Below are positions 57,610 through 64,000 of a DNA stretch of 64,000 bases, in pieces (the stretch's first letter is position 1; every line of letters starts with the position of its first letter). A model generated the notes under the pieces. The model saw only the letters and a program-made list of their open reading frames with translations. It ran no database searches and was not told the origin of the DNA. Origin of the DNA: Marinobacter sp. (lineage in GTDB: Bacteria; Pseudomonadota; Gammaproteobacteria; Pseudomonadales; Oleiphilaceae). A program made the translations under genes and the position numbers. The stretch lies in contig JAIUMV010000014.1 in NCBI GenBank assembly GCA_022565395.1, forward strand, positions 1 to 64,000, given 5' to 3'.

Positions 57610-57636
57610 GAGGTAGCCCCCGCTGCCTCTTTTTTT
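57610..57636 (+). terminator. Rho-independent terminator of recN
   Basis: GAGGTAGC-CCCC-GCTGCCTC followed by seven T, 45 bases after the recN stop. Confidence 0.88.
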
Positions 57637-57663
57637 ATTCCAAAAGCCGCAAACTCACGCACA

Positions 57664-57697
57664 AAAAAACCGGCCCCTGAAACAGAGGCCGGTTTTT
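57664..57697 (-). terminator. Rho-independent terminator of fur
   Basis: AAAACCGGCC ... GGCCGGTTTTT forms a stem with T-tracts on both strands; on the minus strand it is followed by seven T and ends the fur transcript. Confidence 0.88.
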
Positions 57698-57720
57698 GGG
57701 AACCGCAGGTTAGCTGGCGC

Positions 57721-58131
57721 TCAACCTTTGCGCGGTTTCACATACAGAATCAGACTGTGGTCCACGATTTCGAAGCCGTGCTCTTCAGCAATTTTGCGCT
57801 GACGCTCTTCAATAACCGGATCGCAGAACTCCACCACCTGACCGGTTTGGGTGCAGACCATGTGATCGTGGTGCTCGTTGGACGCCATTTCGAAGACCGC
57901 ATGGCCGCCTTCAAAGTTATGACGCAGCACCAAACCTGCCGCTTCAAACTGCGTCAGCACCCGGTAGACGGTGGCCAGGCCAACATCATCACCCTGTTCC
58001 AGAAGTTTTTTATACACATCTTCCGCACTGAGGTGATGCTCTTCAGCGTTTTCCAGAATGCTGAAGATCTTAACCCGCGGCAGAGTAACCTTGAGCCCCG
58101 CTTTACGCAGTTCAACGTTTTCAGATGACAT
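57721..58131 (-). CDS. fur: Ferric uptake regulator Fur
   Basis: Iron-responsive repressor of 136 aa. Winged-helix N-terminus ELRKAGLKVTLPRVKIFSIL, the metal site EMASNEHHDHMVC, and a C-terminal dimerisation region with EFCDPVIEERQ. ATG 58131 gives the family N-terminus; a GTG four codons upstream is adjacent to AAAGGG and cannot be a good start. Divergent from bamE, the usual arrangement in gammaproteobacteria. Confidence 0.96.
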   Translation of the reverse strand: MSSENVELRKAGLKVTLPRVKIFSILENAEEHHLSAEDVYKKLLEQGDDVGLATVYRVLTQFEAAGLVLRHNFEGGHAVFEMASNEHHDHMVCTQTGQVVEFCDPVIEERQRKIAEEHGFEIVDHSLILYVKPRKG

Positions 58132-58291
58132 GATTATCTTCACCCTTTGGTGTTCTGGCTCGATCCGGTATGATGCCTACATACCGTTGAGCCTTGGTCG
58201 TCAATAGCAATACTTGAGTTAAACGCTAGGTTATCACACACCAATCGCTGACCATAGGCTGCATTACCCTCATTAAGGAAAACTATCAACG

Positions 58292-58618
58292 ATGCGCGTT
58301 ATTGCAATCCTGCTACTTTCCATGTCACTGGCTGCCTGCAGCTTCCCTGGCGTGTTCAAGATCAACGTCCAGCAAGGAAGCATAGTCACCGAGCGCGATC
58401 TCGCCAAGCTGGAGCCTGGCATGTCACGCAGCCAGGTGCATTCGGCGCTGGGGTCACCTTTGGTGATCAACCCCGTCAACGACAGCCGCGACTACTATAT
58501 CTATACCTTTCAGCGCGGTGGCGGAGAGATTCGCGAACAACGGATTATCGTTTTTTACGACGGTGACACTTATACACATCACGATGCAGTGATGCTGGAT
58601 GAGGTCAGAGCCTACTGA
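58292..58618 (+). CDS. bamE: Outer-membrane assembly lipoprotein BamE (OmlA/SmpA)
   Basis: Small lipoprotein of 108 aa in the BAM complex. Lipobox LAAC (Cys16), mature part with LEPGMSRSQVHSALGSPLVIN and YYIYTFQRGGGE, the SmpA/OmlA domain. AAGGAA precedes the ATG. The stop lies one base from the convergent rnfH gene. Confidence 0.95.
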   Translation: MRVIAILLLSMSLAACSFPGVFKINVQQGSIVTERDLAKLEPGMSRSQVHSALGSPLVINPVNDSRDYYIYTFQRGGGEIREQRIIVFYDGDTYTHHDAVMLDEVRAY

Positions 58619-58619
58619 T

Positions 58620-58907
58620 TCAGGACTGCTTTTTGGCCCGATTCAGGCGCGCCTGTTTCGGGTCGATCTGCAGGGGGCGATAGATTTCCACTCTGTCGCC
58701 TTCTCTGACCTTTTCACTTTTTGGCGCCTTGACCACCTTGCCAAAAATGCCCATGTCAGCAGACTCCAGATCCAGTTCAGGAAACTGCTCCAGGATATCC
58801 GACGCCAATACGGCATCGTAGAGGGTTGCCCCCTCCTCAACGCTCACTTCACAGATACGCTGCTTTTCCGGCGTGGCGTAAGCAACCTCTACCCGCAACC
58901 TCGTCAT
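58620..58907 (-). CDS. rnfH: RnfH family ubiquitin-like protein
   Basis: Protein of 95 aa with the beta-grasp fold: RLRVEVAYATPEKQRI, LEQFPELDLESADMGIFGKVVK and DRVEIYRPLQIDPKQARLNRA. Overlaps ratA by four bases, the conserved ratA-rnfH (RatAB-type) pair. Function not firmly established. Confidence 0.92.
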   Translation of the reverse strand: MTRLRVEVAYATPEKQRICEVSVEEGATLYDAVLASDILEQFPELDLESADMGIFGKVVKAPKSEKVREGDRVEIYRPLQIDPKQARLNRAKKQS

Positions 58908-59350
58908 CGGCGCGGCCCTCCATAAAGACTGTCAGCCCGCTTGCAGAAGGCATCAACCAAGGTATTGGCCGCTTGATTAAAGACCGGACCAAAAGTCATG
59001 CGCGACAGGGACCCGGAAAACTGAAATTCCAACTTCAACATCACCTTGCAGGCATATTCGTCCAATGCCAGAAAATCCCAGTGGCCGCGAAGATTCTGAA
59101 ACGGGCCGTCTACCAGAGCCATTTCAATCTTTGCCGGCTCAAGCAGTCGGTTGCGGGTCGTCAGCCGCTGGCGAACGCCACCCTTGGCCACCTCCAGCGA
59201 GGCAATGATCTCTGACAGACTCTCCTCGTGCACCTCGGTGCCTGCGCACCAAGGCAGGAACTCGGGGTAGCGCCGGATATCATTGACCAGCCCAAACATC
59301 TGCTCAGCGGAATGCCATACCAGGGCGCTTTTATCTATGCGGTAACTCAT
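58904..59350 (-). CDS. ratA: RatA-family START-domain protein (ubiquinone-binding-type)
   Basis: Protein of 148 aa with SRPBCC/START fold: FGLVNDIRRYPEFLPWCAGTEV, RLTTRNRLL, LVDGPFQNLRGHWDF, and FQFSGSLSRMTFGPVFNQAANTLVDAFCKRA. Related proteins were described as an anti-ribosomal toxin in E. coli and as ubiquinone-binding COQ10 homologues elsewhere. Overlaps rnfH. Next to smpB region as in many gammaproteobacteria. Confidence 0.93.
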   Translation of the reverse strand: MSYRIDKSALVWHSAEQMFGLVNDIRRYPEFLPWCAGTEVHEESLSEIIASLEVAKGGVRQRLTTRNRLLEPAKIEMALVDGPFQNLRGHWDFLALDEYACKVMLKLEFQFSGSLSRMTFGPVFNQAANTLVDAFCKRADSLYGGPRR

Positions 59351-59392
59351 GATTCCATCACACCTATCTGCTGTGTGCCTATGATAAAGGAA

Positions 59393-60838
59393 TCACGGCT
59401 CAAGGTGCGACTGGATAAGTTCCGGCGCACACCAGAAGGCATCTCCCACGCCCGCACACAGTGACTGAGCGGATTCAACAGCGTACCGGGTGCCTATGTA
59501 GAACACCGCCAGTGGCAGCACCAGCCGTAACACCCAATACCACAACCGTTGAAAGAACAGGGGCGCGCGACCAATCATCATAAGGGACACCTCCCGCTGC
59601 AGCACCCAGCCAACCAGCAATGCCAGCATGATGGATACCAGCGGTATGGTGATGCTGCCGGTGACCACTTCAATCCAGCGGAAGAAGGTTCCGCCCCAAA
59701 GGGTGGCCTCCGCCCAGATACTGAAAGAGAACAAGGTGCCCAGCCCGACCAGCCAGGCCGCCACCGCGACGATAGCCACGGAGGTGACCCGCGGCGCCAC
59801 GAATCGCTCCTGAAACCAGGCGATCACGGGCTCAAACAATGCCAACGCACTGGTCCATGCCACCAGCAGTACCACCAGAAAGCACAGGGTACCCACAAAC
59901 TGCCCCCAGGGCTGGTTTGCCAGGGCCTCTGGCAGCGCCAGAAATATCAGACCGAAACCCTGCATGCCCTGCGCCCCGCCAACACCGATCAGGGATACCA
60001 ACATCAACCCGGCCATCAGGGCAATCAGCGTGTCCATCAGGGCAACGGCGAAAACCGAGCGTTTCAGGGGCGCCACCGCGGGCATGTAGGCACCAAAGAT
60101 CACCCAAACCCCCATACCCAGGCCAAGGGTATAAAACGCATGGGTGAGCGCCAGTTGCAGGCCCGCCAAGGTGACATCCCCCCACCGGAACACCAGCAAG
60201 TGTGAGGCGGCGGAATCCAACTCACCGACCGAGCCCGCGAAAATCAGCAGACCCGCCAGTAAACACAACAGCAACGGCATGACCAACCGCAAGGCCCGCT
60301 CCAGGCCATTGACAATACCCTGCATGGCCACAACTACCATCAACACCAGGAACACCGCGTGCCAACCCATAAAGCGCCGGTAATGGGCGGGCTCTTCCAC
60401 CAGATTGCCAAGGGTCAAAGCAATATCCAACGTACCAGCACCTTTGAAGTGCCCCAGGGCGGAAAAGAACACATAGGCGAGACAGATAGCGCCGATAACC
60501 GCGTAAAAAGACAGCACGAGGAAGCTGGACACTATGCTCAACCGGCCACTCCAGAGCCAGTAGCGTGGCACCTTGTTCTGGCGCACGATACCGTCCATCG
60601 CCAATACAACGCCGTGGCGCTGGGTGCGGCCAATGGCGGTCTCCGTCAGCATCAACGGCAGGGTAATAAGAAACAGGCACCCCAGGTAGAGCAACAGGAA
60701 GGCTGCGCCACCGTGCTCTGCCAACAGGTAGGGGAAACGCCAGAAATTGCTCAGGCCGACCGTTGCACCTGTGGCCGCCCAGAAAAACGTCGAGCGACTG
60801 GTCCACGAACCGATTGATGTCTGGTAAGGTCTGGGCAT
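59393..60838 (-). CDS. Sodium-dependent transporter (neurotransmitter:sodium symporter family)
   Basis: LeuT-fold transporter of 481 aa with about 11-12 TM helices. Helix 1 carries SRSTFFWAATGATVGLSNFWRFPY, the sodium-site signature; later GACLAYVFFSALGHF and YTLGLGMGVWVIFGAYMP. Likely imports an amino acid or similar solute with sodium, which fits a marine host. Substrate not inferable. Adjacent to ratA with a gap of 42 bases. Confidence 0.92.
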   Translation of the reverse strand: MPRPYQTSIGSWTSRSTFFWAATGATVGLSNFWRFPYLLAEHGGAAFLLLYLGCLFLITLPLMLTETAIGRTQRHGVVLAMDGIVRQNKVPRYWLWSGRLSIVSSFLVLSFYAVIGAICLAYVFFSALGHFKGAGTLDIALTLGNLVEEPAHYRRFMGWHAVFLVLMVVVAMQGIVNGLERALRLVMPLLLCLLAGLLIFAGSVGELDSAASHLLVFRWGDVTLAGLQLALTHAFYTLGLGMGVWVIFGAYMPAVAPLKRSVFAVALMDTLIALMAGLMLVSLIGVGGAQGMQGFGLIFLALPEALANQPWGQFVGTLCFLVVLLVAWTSALALFEPVIAWFQERFVAPRVTSVAIVAVAAWLVGLGTLFSFSIWAEATLWGGTFFRWIEVVTGSITIPLVSIMLALLVGWVLQREVSLMMIGRAPLFFQRLWYWVLRLVLPLAVFYIGTRYAVESAQSLCAGVGDAFWCAPELIQSHLEP

Positions 60839-61014
60839 CCTGGCATCCTGAGGAAACGAGCCCTGATTGTAGCGGAAAGTCCGCAGTCGAAGGAGCCTCT
60901 GATCAAGTCCGGCACCGACTACCGTGACCGGTTTGACACTCCTGCGCTACAATGGCCGATTCCTGTGAAGCCCCAGCAGCCTTCAAGCTGCCTATCTGAA
61001 CCAAACGGCGATCC

Positions 61015-61497
61015 ATGAGCAAGAAGAAACCAGGCAGTTCCAGCAGCACTATCGCACTCAACAAGAAAGCGCGCCACGAGTACCACATCGAGGAAACCTT
61101 CGAGGCGGGCCTGACACTGCTGGGCTGGGAGGTGAAATCTCTGCGCGCAGGAAAGGGCCAGATTACCGATGCCTATGTGGTCTTCAAGAACGGCGAAGCC
61201 TGGTTGTTGGGGGCGCACATCACACCCCTCAACACTGCATCCACCCATGTCATTGCGGACCCCACCCGCACGCGCAAATTGCTGTTGCATGCTCGCGAGA
61301 TCAGCCGCCTGATTGGCAAAACAGGACAAACCGGGCATACCTGTGTGCCGCTCGCACTGTACTGGAAGAAAAACCGGGTCAAATGCGAAATCGCCCTGGT
61401 GAAGGGCAAAAAACTTTTTGACAAGCGGGCGACCGAGAAAGAGCGTGACTGGAATCGCCAGAAGCAGCGCATTATGCGGGATGGCAGCGAGAACTGA
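61015..61497 (+). CDS. smpB: SsrA-binding protein SmpB
   Basis: tmRNA-binding protein of 160 aa: [47 protein letters not shown]-type core, and a basic C-terminal tail [19 protein letters not shown] that inserts in the ribosome. Its RNA partner ssrA is 1.8 kb downstream, with a WS/DGAT gene between. Confidence 0.97.
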   Translation: MSKKKPGSSSSTIALNKKARHEYHIEETFEAGLTLLGWEVKSLRAGKGQITDAYVVFKNGEAWLLGAHITPLNTASTHVIADPTRTRKLLLHAREISRLIGKTGQTGHTCVPLALYWKKNRVKCEIALVKGKKLFDKRATEKERDWNRQKQRIMRDGSEN

Positions 61498-61756
61498 CTC
61501 AGGCCCGGGTCAACGGGTTCTTTACTTACAATTAATTCGAATATGCAATTTCTATCCGGCAGACTCTGCTGTGTCTATACTCATCTGTCTACGTTCAGGG
61601 TGGGTTTTTGGGGCACCTGACCTGTATCTGTAATAAGCCATGGGCAACAACCCCTGGCGAGGCTGGATTGGATACTGACGCCCTATCAGCGTAGTTTGTT
61701 TGTGCTGCACGCTCACCCTCTCTGGCAGCGATGACTAAACTCAAGGGAGGGCACAA

Positions 61757-63184
61757 ATGAAACTGGACCGGACACCCATGTCTGCCGTTGACCGCTCCTG
61801 GCTTCGTATGGAGTCGGTCGAAAACCCCATGATGATCTCCGTGGTACTGGCCTTCGATCAGGCCATTCCTATCCCTCGCCTCAAGCGGGTGCTCAGTGAA
61901 CGCTTCCTGACCTTCCGCCGCTTCCGCCAACGTGTTGTACAGGACGGTGACCGCGTTTACTGGCAGGATGACCCACTTTTTGACCTGGACAACCACATCC
62001 ACCTGGTTGCCCTGCCCGGCAAGGGTGATCAGTCCGCATTGCAAACCATGGCGAGCGACCTGAACAGCACACCGCTGGACTTTAACCGTCCGCTCTGGCA
62101 GATCCACTATGTGGAAGACTATCAGGGTGGCTGCGCGCTGCTGGTACGTATCCACCACTGCATTGCAGATGGTATTTCTCTGGTGCGGGTGCTGTTGTCA
62201 TTAACGGATACCCAACCCGATAGCCGTGTGCTCGCCCTCGCCCCAAGAGCGAACAAAGGCCCCAGCCACAAGGCTACCTTCCGGCAGCGGCTGCGCAAGG
62301 CAGGGGAAACCGCCCATCATCAGCTTTCGCTGTTACGTGCCAGTATCCGCGACGACATTCGCTACCCGTTCAAACTGGTGGGCACAGCAGGAAAGGTCGG
62401 TATGGAGTTTCTGAAACTGGGCCTGGCACCTGTTGAACCGAGAACCGTAATGACACGTCCGCTGAGCGGACGCAAACGGGTAGCCTGGGCTGAACCTCTC
62501 GACCTGGCGGAAGTCAAAGCCTGCGCCAACGCACTGGGCGGCACCATCAATGACGTGCTGCTGGCCACCGCCACAGGTGCCTGGCACCATTACTTCAAAA
62601 GCCTGAACGAGCCCCTGCCGGACTGCGGTATTCGTGTGGCAGTCCCCTTCAACCTGCGCCCTCTGGATCAACCCATCGACATTCTGGGCAACCAGTTCGG
62701 CTTGGTGCTGGTATGCCTGCCGGTGGACGTCAGTTGCCCAGTGATGCGCTTCCGTCAGATCCAGGAGCACATGAACCGTCTCAAGCGTTCCTATCAGGCG
62801 CAAGTCACCTACAGCCTGCTGGATTTGTTCGGACGCGGTCCGGATATACTGGAGCGGCGAGCCCTTAAATTGCTCAGCCACAAAGCCTCTGCCGTGCTTA
62901 CCAATGTGCCTGGGCCGAAGGAGCCGGTTTACCTCGCCGGCGCAAAACTGACCCAACCCATGTTCTGGGTACCCCAGACCGGCGATATCGGCATCGGCAT
63001 GAGTATTTTCAGCTATGCCGGCACCGTGCAGTTCGGCATCACCATCGACAAAAATATTGGTGCAGAACCCGAAGCGGTGATGGAGCACTTCCATCAGAGC
63101 TTCAATGAACTGCGCAATCGCCTGCTGCCACATACCCGTCCAGCGCCAAAAACGGCACCAGCAGAGATGTCCGAGCTGGCATAA
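61757..63184 (+). CDS. Wax ester synthase / diacylglycerol acyltransferase (WS/DGAT)
   Basis: Bifunctional acyl-CoA-dependent acyltransferase of 475 aa making wax esters or triacylglycerols. The active-site HHCIADG (133-139) fits HHxxxDG. PLWQIHYVEDYQGG lies before it; GTINDVLLATATGAWHHY and NVPGPKEPVYLAGAKL are the conserved C-terminal motifs. GGGAGG precedes the ATG. Storage lipid synthesis is typical of Marinobacter, Alcanivorax and Acinetobacter-like bacteria. No terminator with a T-tract follows; two overlapping hairpins lie at about 63196-63236. Confidence 0.94.
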   Translation: MKLDRTPMSAVDRSWLRMESVENPMMISVVLAFDQAIPIPRLKRVLSERFLTFRRFRQRVVQDGDRVYWQDDPLFDLDNHIHLVALPGKGDQSALQTMASDLNSTPLDFNRPLWQIHYVEDYQGGCALLVRIHHCIADGISLVRVLLSLTDTQPDSRVLALAPRANKGPSHKATFRQRLRKAGETAHHQLSLLRASIRDDIRYPFKLVGTAGKVGMEFLKLGLAPVEPRTVMTRPLSGRKRVAWAEPLDLAEVKACANALGGTINDVLLATATGAWHHYFKSLNEPLPDCGIRVAVPFNLRPLDQPIDILGNQFGLVLVCLPVDVSCPVMRFRQIQEHMNRLKRSYQAQVTYSLLDLFGRGPDILERRALKLLSHKASAVLTNVPGPKEPVYLAGAKLTQPMFWVPQTGDIGIGMSIFSYAGTVQFGITIDKNIGAEPEAVMEHFHQSFNELRNRLLPHTRPAPKTAPAEMSELA

Positions 63185-63253
63185 CGGACTGTTTGGGGCG
63201 CCTGCCGTGAAGGCGCCTCGCAACCACCACGGCAGGGTATTTACAAATTCATC

Positions 63254-63284
63254 CTTGAAGTACACATTCCCGCCCCCATATACT
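63254..63284 (+). promoter_or_regulatory. Overlapping sigma-70 / sigma-32-like promoter of ssrA
   Basis: CTTGAA (63254-63259), a 14-base spacer and CCCCATAT (63274-63281) match the sigma-32 consensus. TTGAAG with TATACT 18 bases later (63279-63284) fits sigma-70. Both predict the start at the mature 5' end 63293. Confidence 0.7.
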
Positions 63285-63292
63285 GTACATAA

Positions 63293-63658
63293 GGGGACGA
63301 CATGGCTTCGACGCTGGTTGCGAACCCTTGAGTGCATGTCGAGATGGCAGCCAATCTCGTTAATCCAAAGCTGCAACGCAATAGTCGCAAACGACGACAA
63401 CTACGCACTGGCGGCGTAAGCCGCCGGTCGTCCTGACTGAGACACCTGTAGCTCAGTAGCAACATCTCAGGACGTCATCTTATACAGGTTGCTCCGTTCT
63501 CCAGAGCTCACTGGGGCAACGGCTAAGATATAAAGAGATCGCCTCCTGCACCCTGGCCTTCGGGTCGCTTGAGGTTAAATTAATTGAAGGACGCTAAACA
63601 TGTAGAGCTTAAGGCAGAGTGCTGGCGGACGCGGGTTCGATCCCCGCCGTCTCCACCA
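63293..63658 (+). ncRNA. ssrA: Transfer-messenger RNA (tmRNA, SsrA)
   Basis: One-piece tmRNA. The 5' GGGGACG pairs with 3' CGTCTCC, followed by ACCA; the T-arm GGGTTCGATCCCC (about 63632) is tRNA-like. The tag frame at 63387-63419 reads ANDDNYALAA then TAA, identical to the tag known for Pseudomonas. Acts with SmpB to rescue stalled ribosomes. Confidence 0.97.
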
Positions 63659-63672
63659 ACTTCAAGAAAACA

Positions 63673-63697
63673 AGCCCCTGATTTCAGGGGCTTTTTC
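63673..63697 (+). terminator. Rho-independent terminator of ssrA
   Basis: AAGCCCCTGA-TT-TCAGGGGCTTTTT, 15 bases after the CCA end. Confidence 0.92.
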
Positions 63698-63705
63698 GTT
63701 TATAG

Positions 63706-64000
63706 CTAGTCGTTTTTTATGAAAGTGACCAGTAAGGTCAGGCCGCACTCACGGTTCTGGAGCAGGTAGCGGTAACCACCGTGTCTGCCGGACATGAGGC
63801 GGAACGGGGTGCTGGTCAGTGTCAAGGTGGCGTCAAAGCCGCTTTCGTAGGCTTCCGGCCAGCTGAGCCAGCAGGTCGGTTTTCAGGCATCCCTGAAAGA
63901 GTTGGCGAACGGTATCAACGCCGGCCCATAGCACGTTGACGTTCTGCAGGTTGACCTGCTGGCCATCCGGTCCAATGAAGAGATCCCCCTTCCCTGTTTC
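63706..64000 (-). pseudogene. Frameshifted gene fragment next to tmRNA
   Basis: On the minus strand one frame reads GKGDLFIGPDGQQVNLQNVN..LFQGCLKTDLLAQL and then loses sense (stop near 63833). A second frame continues from about 63868 with LSWPEAYESGFDATLTLTST ... GGYRYLLQNRECGLTLLV to a stop at 63706. The two together look like one protein broken by a single-base indel around 63855-63870. The GYRYLLQN-x4-GL pattern recalls replication-initiator proteins of filamentous-phage-type elements, but this is only a weak resemblance. The gene runs off the window edge. ssrA is a frequent integration site for mobile DNA. Confidence 0.4.

Overview
The window is chromosomal DNA of a gammaproteobacterium, probably marine and related to the Pseudomonas/Alcanivorax/Marinobacter side of the class. 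Three things point there: the housekeeping order recN / grpE-dnaK-dnaJ-dapB-carA-carB-greA ... yhbY / ftsH, a tmRNA encoding the tag ANDDNYALAA, and a wax-ester-synthase/DGAT gene beside smpB. Genus cannot be fixed from the sequence alone.

Layout. (1) 1-3.5 kb: a palindromic repeat array, ftsH (minus) and yhbY (plus). (2) 3.6-44 kb: a large exosortase A (XrtA/PEP-CTERM) exopolysaccharide locus. Its left, plus-strand part holds the TPR lipoprotein PrsT, a PEP-CTERM substrate protein, exosortase, a flippase, a rhamnogalacturonan-lyase-like protein, a hexapeptide acyltransferase and a beta-helix protein. Its centre, about 13.7-25.1 kb, is an AT-rich, apparently acquired cassette of glycosyltransferases, a second flippase, an O-antigen-polymerase/ligase-type protein, an acyltransferase-3/SGNH pair, a PA14 lipoprotein and a transposase remnant. 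Next, 25-35 kb, is a tightly overlapping minus-strand operon: glycosyltransferases, asparagine-synthase-like amidotransferase, FemAB and GNAT proteins, carbamoyltransferase and a WalW-type deacetylase. Last, 35.8-44 kb, is the conserved export core: outer-membrane barrel, CpsD-like protein, Wzz, Wza and initiating sugar transferase, divergent from a polysaccharide deacetylase and an ExeA-like ATPase. (3) 44.6-64 kb: a small outer-membrane protein gene, then greA-carB-carA, dapB, dnaJ, dnaK, grpE, recN, fur, bamE, rnfH, ratA, an SNF transporter, smpB, WS/DGAT and ssrA, ending in a disrupted gene fragment at the window edge.

How it works together: EpsB-like transferase starts the lipid-linked unit, the glycosyltransferases extend it, the flippase/polymerase/Wzz/Wza set polymerises and exports it, and deacetylases, acyltransferases, carbamoyltransferase and lyase-like proteins modify it. 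Exosortase anchors and processes PEP-CTERM proteins alongside. The PEP-CTERM gene carries a sigma-54 promoter followed by a c-di-GMP-I riboswitch. A second, nearly identical sigma-54 promoter, with a shared AACTCACTG element at exactly the same offset, drives the small outer-membrane protein gene 38 kb away. Together these define a candidate regulon linking RpoN, c-di-GMP and EPS/protein sorting.

The EPS locus appears inserted between greA and yhbY, genes that are neighbours in Pseudomonas-type genomes, and rlmE is missing from its usual place between yhbY and ftsH.
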